Of a DNA stretch of 64,000 nucleotides, positions 26,649-34,349 are shown piece after piece. The stretch is from Pseudomonas sp. Marseille-Q3773. Lineage in GTDB: Bacteria > Pseudomonadota > Gammaproteobacteria > Pseudomonadales > Pseudomonadaceae. Within the stretch, counting starts at the first letter, position 1, and each line of letters begins with the position of its first letter. Position numbers and translations under genes: made by a program. Location: the NCBI RefSeq assembly GCF_916618955.1, contig NZ_OU745390.1, forward strand, positions 310,001 through 374,000, read 5' to 3'. The notes under the pieces are model-generated. The model ran no database searches, was not told the origin of the DNA, and was given only the letters and a program-made list of their open reading frames with translations.

Positions 26649-27875
26649 CTAAGCCTGCACTGGGCGCGATTGGCTGGTACTAGGGCTTTGAGATTTTGAT
26701 CTGTCGCCTACAAGCAAATAAGAAAATTTGTTTGCTAAAGAGATGGCGGGCAAGTCAATTTTCAAGTGGAAATAGTAGGCGGCGATAAAGGTCAGGATTA
26801 ATGTTGTGCTCAGTGTCATTACCATGGCGGTAAAGCTCATGCCGAAATGCTTGGTAAAGAATTGAGCCACCATGACCAGAATAAATGTATGTAGTAGATA
26901 GAGAGAGAACGAGAGCCTCCCAAGCCATTTCATCGGTGCGGTATCGAGAATAGCGAATGTACGTTGGGCATTCAAGACGCTGAGTAGAATGATCAAGCCT
27001 CCAAATGCGGGCATGATCAGCAGCCAAGAAGGCTGATAACCTGTAAAGGCAGTTATTGAGCGGGTCATATCATTGAGCATTGCGTAAGAAGCGCTCGCAG
27101 AGTGGAACCCTGCCAAGTACAGTCCGACGAGCAGGCCAATCAAACAAATTGCGTGTCGTATAGCACTGGGCTTTTCCTCATCGAATCGAAACGTGATGAG
27201 TATCGAGCCGAGGAAAAAAAGCGATGTGTACATGGCTGTTTTATTCGCTGAGGACGAAAGTGCCAGGAACGCCGCGGTACAGAAAAGACGGTACACGAAG
27301 GCGTTACCGCCAAAAAGTGCGAACGCTGCGAAGATTGCGAAGGACCCTATGAGCTCAATCTGAATGGTCCAGAGCACATAGTTATAGCGGCTGTCGCCTA
27401 AAGCAAGTGCGCCATAAATTGCGTCACGAATAGCACTGCCCCAAGTCGCGTTGAACAGATAGGGCGTTGAAAGGACCGGCGTCGGGGTGACAGGGGGGGC
27501 CTCATAAACTCCAAGTTTCATCAGGGCACAGCCGATAAGGACAGACGCGGCGACAGGCACACCTAAGCGGATGTAGCGCTTAACCGAGGCTCTGCGAACG
27601 GAGTCAAGCGCGTCGGCATGCCGTGAAATGCTATAGGTCAGCACCAGTCCGCTTAAAATAAAAAACATCGATACAGAGAAACCCCCACGGTAGAAGAAAG
27701 AAAACGGGCTATGAAACCATTCAATTCCATCTAGCGGACGGCCTTTAGTGCGTACACCCAAGTGCATGGCTGGGTAGAACCAGAACAATGCATGGGAGAA
27801 AATTACAATCACGGCCGCGATGCCGCGAATTCCATCCAGCTTAGACAGACTCATCTTATGAAGTCCGTTAGTCAT
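26649..27875 (-). CDS. Acyltransferase-3 family membrane protein
   Basis: A complete 408-residue acyltransferase-3 protein with about ten transmembrane helices. The N-terminal marks are LDGIRGIAAVIVIFSHALFW with the catalytic His of the family near residue 29, then GGFSVSMFFILSGLVLTYSI. Such enzymes O-acetylate LPS, capsule or peptidoglycan sugars from the cytoplasmic acyl-CoA side. It is the last gene of the wecB-started minus-strand operon, 36 bases after a GT4 gene, so decoration of the glycan made by that operon is likely. An internal Met at residue 8 is an alternative start; neither has a strong ribosome site. Its A/T-rich codon use matches the neighbouring genes. Confidence 0.88.
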   Translation of the reverse strand: MTNGLHKMSLSKLDGIRGIAAVIVIFSHALFWFYPAMHLGVRTKGRPLDGIEWFHSPFSFFYRGGFSVSMFFILSGLVLTYSISRHADALDSVRRASVKRYIRLGVPVAASVLIGCALMKLGVYEAPPVTPTPVLSTPYLFNATWGSAIRDAIYGALALGDSRYNYVLWTIQIELIGSFAIFAAFALFGGNAFVYRLFCTAAFLALSSSANKTAMYTSLFFLGSILITFRFDEEKPSAIRHAICLIGLLVGLYLAGFHSASASYAMLNDMTRSITAFTGYQPSWLLIMPAFGGLIILLSVLNAQRTFAILDTAPMKWLGRLSFSLYLLHTFILVMVAQFFTKHFGMSFTAMVMTLSTTLILTFIAAYYFHLKIDLPAISLANKFSYLLVGDRSKSQSPSTSQSRPVQA

Positions 27876-27911
27876 CTTCTTATATCAACCCTGTGTTGTG
27901 CTCGGCAGCGT

Positions 27912-29156
27912 TCATTCCGGATGTCCCTGAGTTGAGCTACAAGGGGGGCACGAGGAACGAGCAATGTACCGTGGTGAAATTTTTAGTACATCTTGCGCCA
28001 TTTTTTTCTTGATTGAACGGCGAGAAAATTGTTGTACAAACTCTGTGCGGGACGTTCTCTGTATTTCTAATTGATGCAGAGCACGAATGGCCGCCTCGAT
28101 ATCGCAGGGAGCGAACAGTGCTACATTCTTGATTCTTTTTTGCGCGAAGCGGTAAGCGTAACCTGACAGCCCGCCCCAAATCGGCTTGTCAGTGGCAGCG
28201 TACTCGAAGAGTTTAGAGGGTAGTACCCGGCGAAAGGCCTTTAGGTTGTTAAGGTGTAGAAACAGAACATCAGCTTCATTATAAATACGCAGTAGTTGAT
28301 CGCGCTTCATCGGAAGAGATATTCGTACGTTTTCCACGTTTTCACGTTCAAGCGCTTTTCGCAAAGTTTCCAGAGCGCCGCCGGCGCCTATCAGATGAAA
28401 GTCTACCTTGTCAGTCAACCGTTTAGCCAGTGCAGGTATAATCTGATGCAACCCCTGTCCGGTGCCAATATTCCCGGCGTAAATCACTTGCAATCGCTGA
28501 GGGCGCTGTTGGGGTGCTGGTAGCTGAACTGCCTGCACGTGGTCAATAAACAGGTCATCTACGCCATTGGTATATAGCGTGAACGCGCGCCCAGGATAGC
28601 GAGTCGTGAAGTATGGCAAGAAGCCCGGAGATATTAGATTCACTCTAGTGGCTTGCTTGATTGTCCACCGCTCGATTGGAGAAAAAATGGATGCTGCTAA
28701 CGGTCCCCAGCGTGATGGCAACAATTCTCGCAAAGTGTCGACAAAAATATCCCGGATGTCGAGATAGAGACCGCAGCCGTTTCGCTTTGCAATCATGGCA
28801 CCCAGTGAAGCTGTCATTAGTCTTGACGATGTAGCAAAAACTAGATCGTACTTCTTGTTGCGAGTAATCTTGAGGGCGTTGATGGCGAAGCTGAAAAATG
28901 CCTGTGCTTGATCCCGTATGCCACTACGATGGGCAGGTACATCAATCCGTCTGATGGTCAGCTGCGGTAAACGCTCGATGCTCACAGCGCTTGTAACGAA
29001 TGAGTGGTAGCGGTTTGGTTGAGTGGTAACAATCTCAATTTCCACTTGCTCACCCAGTTCGGTGCGAAGTGCGCTGACAAGCGCTTCCGCACGGAATGAG
29101 CCTGCCGAAAGGTCGGGAGGATAGTAAAAACTGAGCAGCAGGATCCGTGTGGTCAT
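27912..29156 (-). CDS. GT4 family glycosyltransferase
   Basis: A 414-residue GT-B transferase of the WbuB-like branch. It begins MTTRILLLSFYYPPDLSAGSFR, has LYLDIRDIFVDTLRELL in the N-terminal half (compare LWVQDLWPESL in the 3450 protein), YAGNIGTGQGLHQIIPAL at the start of the second half, and LPSKLFEYAATDKPIWGG as donor-binding region. The ATG at 29156 overlaps the stop of the gene before it by four bases; an in-frame start at 29237 lies inside that gene and is rejected. Probably adds a HexNAc-type sugar, given its relatives, but donor and acceptor are not determined. Confidence 0.85.
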   Translation of the reverse strand: MTTRILLLSFYYPPDLSAGSFRAEALVSALRTELGEQVEIEIVTTQPNRYHSFVTSAVSIERLPQLTIRRIDVPAHRSGIRDQAQAFFSFAINALKITRNKKYDLVFATSSRLMTASLGAMIAKRNGCGLYLDIRDIFVDTLRELLPSRWGPLAASIFSPIERWTIKQATRVNLISPGFLPYFTTRYPGRAFTLYTNGVDDLFIDHVQAVQLPAPQQRPQRLQVIYAGNIGTGQGLHQIIPALAKRLTDKVDFHLIGAGGALETLRKALERENVENVRISLPMKRDQLLRIYNEADVLFLHLNNLKAFRRVLPSKLFEYAATDKPIWGGLSGYAYRFAQKRIKNVALFAPCDIEAAIRALHQLEIQRTSRTEFVQQFSRRSIKKKMAQDVLKISPRYIARSSCPPCSSTQGHPE

Positions 29157-30400
29157 GATCGTGCCTGCCATGACTGCGGCGCTGGCGAAAGAACGTGTCG
29201 ATATAATTCCACTAGCCGCGACTCCTGTTCCTCCCAATTTAGCGTGCCAGCAGTGGAGCGCGCATTTTGTGCAAAGTTCTCACGCAAGCTCGCATCCGAG
29301 ACCAAGACGTTGAGTGCATGCGCGAGGCTTGTTGGATCATCCGCTGGAACGAGAATACCTACATCATGTCTGCGCACAATCCGACGAATTTCCGGGAAGT
29401 CCGTTGCTACGACAGGCAGGCCAGCAATCACATACTCGAACAACTTATTCGAGTCAGTGGTGTAGTGGTTGAGACAGGTATTTTCGATAGGCTGTACACC
29501 GATATCTGCGGAGGCAGTATAACTCGGGAGCTCTGCCAGCGGAACCGTAGGTATGATGTGCACCCGGTCTTGCAAATCAAGTTCTTCAATGAGCTGACTC
29601 AGAGGGTGCGCCAGGCGGCCTCCGCCGATGAGTACAAAGTAGGCATCCACCACTTTGGCTGCGGTGCGAATAAGCTTCTCGAGGCCGCGACCTTGTTGCA
29701 GACCTCCCTGATAGATAATGACTGGCCATTGCTCAGCCAGTCCAAGTTCTGCACGAATCCGGTTTGTCGGAGAACAGTGTGTTAAGCGTGGACGGTTCTG
29801 CAGTACTGTCGGACGTTGAATATGATAAGCCCGGGCAAAATACTTGGCGCGTGCATCCGTCGTGGTGATAGTGCCATCTGCCAGGGGCATAAGCCGTTTC
29901 TCTACCAGCCCCACCAAGCTGCGGAAACTATCATAGCCTTCTCGGCTGGTGCTTATCTCATGTGCGTCATAAACCAAGCGGGCGCCGCTGATACGAGAAG
30001 CCAGCCAGGCAGTTGGTAGGGTATTTACATCGTGAGCGTGCACTACATCTGCCCCGTAGCGGATCATTTGCAGAAGCAGAGTCATATGAGTCCAGGCACG
30101 GGCGATGAGACGTAATACTTGATGCTTTATCCCGACTTTGCCGATCGGGCCCATACTTTTAATCGCCTGAACAGGCGAAGTGGAGCCAATCTTGCGTTTG
30201 CGCAGCCGCCATAGCGGGCTGCGTGCAACGCGGAGGACTTCAATTCCTTCGTTCAAGCGTTCTTGCTGTTGTGTGACGCCAGGCGTATGCAATGCGAAGA
30301 CACGTACTTGATATCCCGCTTGCTGTAAGGTCTGCGCTTCCTTGAGCACTCGGGCGTCATTAAGAAACTCGTTCCAGACGATCATTGCAATTTTTTTCAT
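29153..30400 (-). CDS. GT4 family glycosyltransferase
   Basis: A 415-residue GT-B enzyme. The N-terminus reads MKKIAMIVWNEFLNDARVLKEAQTL, followed by VVHAHDVNTLPTAWLASR and LVYDAHEIS in the acceptor domain. The C-terminal domain has VIIYQGGLQQGRGLEKLIR and DSNKLFEYVIAGLPVVATDFPEI with the donor-site glutamate. It overlaps both neighbours by four bases, so three genes of this operon are translationally coupled. Sugar specificity cannot be inferred; in this operon ManNAcA made by WecB/WecC is a natural candidate donor. Confidence 0.87.
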   Translation of the reverse strand: MKKIAMIVWNEFLNDARVLKEAQTLQQAGYQVRVFALHTPGVTQQQERLNEGIEVLRVARSPLWRLRKRKIGSTSPVQAIKSMGPIGKVGIKHQVLRLIARAWTHMTLLLQMIRYGADVVHAHDVNTLPTAWLASRISGARLVYDAHEISTSREGYDSFRSLVGLVEKRLMPLADGTITTTDARAKYFARAYHIQRPTVLQNRPRLTHCSPTNRIRAELGLAEQWPVIIYQGGLQQGRGLEKLIRTAAKVVDAYFVLIGGGRLAHPLSQLIEELDLQDRVHIIPTVPLAELPSYTASADIGVQPIENTCLNHYTTDSNKLFEYVIAGLPVVATDFPEIRRIVRRHDVGILVPADDPTSLAHALNVLVSDASLRENFAQNARSTAGTLNWEEQESRLVELYRHVLSPAPQSWQARS

Positions 30401-32136
30401 TGAGCAGACTCCTGCCTGAGTTCTGGTTTTTTTTCTGGCCCAGTTACGGCAAGAATGTCATCCAGCAACCTGAATGCAGCTGGATAGTCCTTTCTTAGCA
30501 GGAATCTTTCAAAGCTGTACACGAATGCTGACAATACTATGTCTTCGGTAGCCGTATGTGCCAAGGCCGGGCGATGACGGCGTGCGATCTTGATGGCCTC
30601 GTAAAGACGCTCTTTTTCCATGACGGGCCAGTTGCTTCCTGCAGCTTCAATTCGCCAGCTGCTCCAATGACTGAGGTGGTACTGTTGCGAAGCGGAAATA
30701 AGCAACGCCTCAGAAGTGATGTCCAGCGACACGATCTGTCGAGGCAGGCTGCTGAGTCGTTCGATAATACAATCAAATGATTCAAGAAGACGTTCTACCT
30801 TTTCAGCGTCAACTGGCGTCGAACATACGAAGCGCAGCGGTTCGATCATGGCTTTATCAAGCCGTTGTTCAAGATAGGGACGGGTTCGGCTGAAGCGCAA
30901 TATCAATTCGCGGGCTGGCTCACAGCAGAGCAGTTGCTGGCTGACTGCTACAACGCCATCGCCAATCTGGCGACGGATGAGCTTTTTGTGGCCATCCAGA
31001 CGGAAGAGGTGGCAGTCGATTCCCTGTAGTAGGTAGTGCCCTAGCCATTCGAGTGACGGCAAGTGTGGCTGATACTCGAAGAGTAAGCGCTCCTGCTCGG
31101 CCAAAGTGGTGATATTACTGCCGAACAGCTTGGCCATATATTCTTGGGGGGCGTTGCTGTCCAGGACAGTGATGCGAAATGCGTAGACGTCAACAGCATC
31201 AATCTGGTGCCAGGTGATCTCAATGCCGTTGCGGATATCTATATGTGCCAGGCCCATGAGCCTTTCTATCCAGGCTTCTCGGCTGGATGGACTGAGCATG
31301 CACTCAAGTTGATGGTTGTTCGGCCGTTGTTCGAGTAAAGGCTGGGATTGAAAGAACATTGCGTTAATCTGGCGGTGTTGCATACGCAGGCTGACTAGGT
31401 CCTGGATCATGCTCGTCAAGCGCTGCAAGGCTTGGCGCATGACGAGTACTGCAATGACGGCATGAAAGATTCGTTGGTGAGGAAAGTACAGGAAGTCGGC
31501 GACCAGGCAGAAGAAACTCAGCAGGAAGCCAGTAGCTGACAGTGCATTGAGAATATTGCCATGGTTTTGCTGAAATTGTAATTGCATGGTAGGGCGAAAG
31601 TTGTACGCCATTACACAGAGGGATGTAGCTAGAATGGTATATCCAAGCACGATCACTAGTAGTTTTGGGTAGATGATCAGGAGAACAATGGCGCTGATAA
31701 CAAAGAAGAGTGCAGACGCCATGGCGCGCGTAAATTTTGAGTACGCATAGGCTGCGATTTTTTCTTGATTCTCAAACATGTTCAGCTTGGCGCTGCGTAG
31801 TAGCAGTGTCCGCGCGCCTTGACGACAGCAGTAGGCAATCAGTAATTCGCAGAGTACGTAGAGTACGTAGCACAGTGCTGCAGCCAGACTAAGTGACACG
31901 ATCAGGTGATTTTTCTTCAACGCATGAAAGGCGCTGGGAAAATAATTCGGGATCTTTTCGGAGCCTAATAAGATGATTACCTTAAGCGGCAGGAAAAAGG
32001 CAAGCAATAGAAAAATCTGGCTTGCCAGGGTTGTAACCTGCACTGTGACCGTTGTGAAGGGCACAACCCGTAGCAGTTTGATGCCTATCGACAGGCACCA
32101 GCCTAGCGTCGATTTAATATGATGCTGAAGTTTCAT
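30397..32136 (-). CDS. Membrane protein with possible degenerate kinase-like C-terminal domain
   Basis: A 579-residue protein of no family I can name. Residues 1-240 hold about six hydrophobic helices arranged like an ABC exporter membrane domain, but no ATP-binding cassette follows. Residues 310-560 are soluble and show a faint aminoglycoside-phosphotransferase/kinase pattern: YMAKLF (Lys336) and AEQERLLFE as in an N-lobe, then IVSLDITSEALLI with Asp472 where kinases have HxDxxxxN, and YHLSHWSSW (His490-Trp491) where they have DW. The His, Asn and metal-binding Asp would all be replaced, so a pseudokinase is more likely than an active enzyme. It sits between a lipoprotein gene and coupled GT4 genes. 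The topology is visible; the kinase relation is inference. Confidence 0.55.
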   Translation of the reverse strand: MKLQHHIKSTLGWCLSIGIKLLRVVPFTTVTVQVTTLASQIFLLLAFFLPLKVIILLGSEKIPNYFPSAFHALKKNHLIVSLSLAAALCYVLYVLCELLIAYCCRQGARTLLLRSAKLNMFENQEKIAAYAYSKFTRAMASALFFVISAIVLLIIYPKLLVIVLGYTILATSLCVMAYNFRPTMQLQFQQNHGNILNALSATGFLLSFFCLVADFLYFPHQRIFHAVIAVLVMRQALQRLTSMIQDLVSLRMQHRQINAMFFQSQPLLEQRPNNHQLECMLSPSSREAWIERLMGLAHIDIRNGIEITWHQIDAVDVYAFRITVLDSNAPQEYMAKLFGSNITTLAEQERLLFEYQPHLPSLEWLGHYLLQGIDCHLFRLDGHKKLIRRQIGDGVVAVSQQLLCCEPARELILRFSRTRPYLEQRLDKAMIEPLRFVCSTPVDAEKVERLLESFDCIIERLSSLPRQIVSLDITSEALLISASQQYHLSHWSSWRIEAAGSNWPVMEKERLYEAIKIARRHRPALAHTATEDIVLSAFVYSFERFLLRKDYPAAFRLLDDILAVTGPEKKPELRQESAQ

Positions 32137-32179
32137 CGGCGGATGATTCTTTCAATGGGCTTAATCGACGCTTGCTGGG

Positions 32180-32623
32180 TCATTTTTCTTGCCAGTACAA
32201 AGTTGCGATAGTTGCGGTATTTTTATCGTTGTTTACAGTGGTGTAGATGCCACCGATCACCGGTAGGTCTTTTTTATAGTATTGCACTTTAAATTGGCTG
32301 CTGTCGTTGCTGATTACCTTGCGAGTGAAGCCTGCATTTTGCAACTGCATGTACACGTCGTTTTCAGCCAGCTTGTCGGCGGTGGCGTAGCTGTACTCAT
32401 GCATGCTCAACTTTCCTGCGCTATTGGGTTTAGCGTAAGATTTCATGTGCTCTGCACTCAGCTGCAGGATCGAGCCGTCAGCAAGATTCAGTTCGGCTTT
32501 AGCCTGTGGTTGTACTGTCTTCGCAGCCTGATTGCCAGTTTTGTCGGAATCAGCAGCTTGCTGATCACAGCCGGAGATGGCGATAGCAAGCAGGGAGAGC
32601 AAAACAGCAGTTTTGATTTTCAT
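32180..32623 (-). CDS. Small lipoprotein, unknown function
   Basis: A 147-residue secreted lipoprotein. The N-terminus MKIKTAVLLSLLAIAISGC is a type II signal peptide with lipobox AISGC and Asp at position +2, which in enterobacteria favours inner-membrane retention. After a Gln/Ala/Lys-rich linker there is a single domain of about 100 residues ending in TVNNDKNTATIATLYWQEK. I do not recognise the family. It lies in the middle of the polysaccharide operon, 21 bases after the GT-DUF6270 gene and 43 bases before the membrane-protein gene, which points to a periplasmic accessory role in export or anchoring. Confidence 0.7.
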   Translation of the reverse strand: MKIKTAVLLSLLAIAISGCDQQAADSDKTGNQAAKTVQPQAKAELNLADGSILQLSAEHMKSYAKPNSAGKLSMHEYSYATADKLAENDVYMQLQNAGFTRKVISNDSSQFKVQYYKKDLPVIGGIYTTVNNDKNTATIATLYWQEK

Positions 32624-32644
32624 GTTTCGGTTAGTTCCTTTGGA

Positions 32645-34342
32645 TCAACTCATGATTCGCGCAAGCAGTTGCTTGGCAACCGTTTTGTAGTAAGTGCTGT
32701 CGTAGTGGTAGGGGCAAAAAGCCCACTTGTGGTCGCCACCGGCGACCAGCCCGGCCTCTAAACCACCAATCTGTTCAACAGCAGTTGCCGAGTCTTCAAG
32801 TGTTGCGAGCATGGGGTCGATGACAGAATTGTTCAACTCAATCAGCTTTTCAAATTCACCGCCCTTGAAGCTTTCAAGGCTGGAGTCTTTCTTGTATTGG
32901 TGCGCCCATACAGCCCTGTGAACGAAGATATTTGGGCAAATATTAGCGACTCGCTCAAGAAAAGCAGGCAATGCCCACTCTCGAAGTTTTTTTATTTCTG
33001 GGCTCCACGGGCGCTTGATTTCATGAGGAATGCTTTTGCGTTCCAGCGCTTTTAGCAGTGGTCCGCTGGCGGACATCAGAGAACTCTGGTGTTGGACGAT
33101 CCCGATTCGCTCATCAATAAAATCAATGATCACTATGTCAGGACGCGACTGCTCGAGAAGCTGCCAATGCAGTTTATGTTGATCCCAGTGAGAGCGCTTG
33201 CCCTCAAATGAGCTCGCGTCGATACCCAGCTGTGGATCGAAGCAAGGCGGGGCCATCCAGGAAACGACTGACGAACGCGCCATATAGAAACATATTTCGA
33301 ACGCTTCAAGCGTGCTCTTCTGGAACTCGAATAAATCCCTGGTGACACAGGACCCAAGGATTGCAACGCGGATTTTCTCTTTGCGTGGCCCCGCTGGGTT
33401 TGGGCGAACAGCCGTGCGTTCGAGTTTAGCCTTGCGCGCAATGAGAGCATCAAGGTGTTCACTGGGCTGGTCAGTGACCTTGTTAAGCTCGATTTTAATT
33501 TGGTTGCGCACATTCCCGAGTTTCTCAAGATATTTGTGCGGCATGCCGATCGGCGATTGCTTGAGAAGCGTGGACAGGAAATCCAGGCGCTGTTGGCTCA
33601 AACCGAATGGACGCAGTTGCGACTCTTTCAGGCCAAACGTTTTATTTGTATCACCCAGAATCCGTGCGCGTGCGCCGAAGAAATATGAGTCACTCAGAGG
33701 GTGCTTGGTATACGTATATAGCGGGTGCTTTGATTTCAGCAGGATGTGCTTGGCATTAATTTCCTGCTTTCTCAATGTCTCCACCACCATGTGGTGAGCA
33801 TATTGAGTAATGCTAAGGCTCTTGGGGCCGCTGGTTTTGTCGACCAACGTCAATGCCAAGGCCAACGTGTCATAAGTGACGGCGCGGTAGCAGTCGTCAG
33901 ATGGCAGGAATTCCAAGCCATTGTGCAACGAAATCAGTAACACTTCCTCAGCATATTTATCCGAGCGCGCGTGTTCTTGAATGGTAGCGATTACGTCTTC
34001 ATGAATACAGTCGTCGTCATCGATTCTCGAAGTGAGTACGATATCCTCGTGCGTTTGAGCTAGCAGTTTGGTTACTTCTTTGCTGGTCAGTGAATAGTCA
34101 CTAACCTTCAGTGTCTTGGCGTGCAGGCCGGATGCAGTAATTGCCGCCTCCAAGCGCGCCTGATGCAAGATAGGGAGAGCTTCGTCAATGAAGATCGTCC
34201 ATTCAAAGTCTCGGTTGCGCTGGTTGGCGAGAGATGGAAAAACCGTATTGGTGAAAATCTCCAGCCGATAGGACAACCACAGCTCATCCTTGATGCCGAT
34301 GCCAAAGTTGGTGAAAACATAATGTTTCAAAGACTTGCTCAT
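32645..34342 (-). CDS. Glycosyltransferase (putative rhamnosyltransferase type) fused to DUF6270
   Basis: A 565-residue two-domain protein. Residues 1-290 resemble the 'putative rhamnosyl transferase' family: HYVFTNFGIGIKDELWL, FEWTIFIDEALP, and VLTSRIDDDDCIHED with the acidic metal/donor motif at residues 108-111. Residues 323-565 are a DUF6270 domain: ILGSCVTRDLFEF (GSC at 330-332), IVIIDFIDERIGI, and GGDHKWAFCPYHY (Asp537, His538). The free-standing protein at 25005 has the same domain. A fusion suggests that the glycosyl transfer and the DUF6270 reaction, possibly acylation, act on the same residue. It starts seven bases after the giant glycosyltransferase gene. Domain calls are good, the reactions unproven. 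Confidence 0.78.
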   Translation of the reverse strand: MSKSLKHYVFTNFGIGIKDELWLSYRLEIFTNTVFPSLANQRNRDFEWTIFIDEALPILHQARLEAAITASGLHAKTLKVSDYSLTSKEVTKLLAQTHEDIVLTSRIDDDDCIHEDVIATIQEHARSDKYAEEVLLISLHNGLEFLPSDDCYRAVTYDTLALALTLVDKTSGPKSLSITQYAHHMVVETLRKQEINAKHILLKSKHPLYTYTKHPLSDSYFFGARARILGDTNKTFGLKESQLRPFGLSQQRLDFLSTLLKQSPIGMPHKYLEKLGNVRNQIKIELNKVTDQPSEHLDALIARKAKLERTAVRPNPAGPRKEKIRVAILGSCVTRDLFEFQKSTLEAFEICFYMARSSVVSWMAPPCFDPQLGIDASSFEGKRSHWDQHKLHWQLLEQSRPDIVIIDFIDERIGIVQHQSSLMSASGPLLKALERKSIPHEIKRPWSPEIKKLREWALPAFLERVANICPNIFVHRAVWAHQYKKDSSLESFKGGEFEKLIELNNSVIDPMLATLEDSATAVEQIGGLEAGLVAGGDHKWAFCPYHYDSTYYKTVAKQLLARIMS

Positions 34343-34349
34343 ATCGACT

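Noticed and set aside
30397..32136. Considered as a complete ABC exporter (Wzm/Wzt replacement)
   Set aside because: No Walker A, signature or Walker B motif exists in the C-terminal half, and no separate ATPase gene lies nearby.
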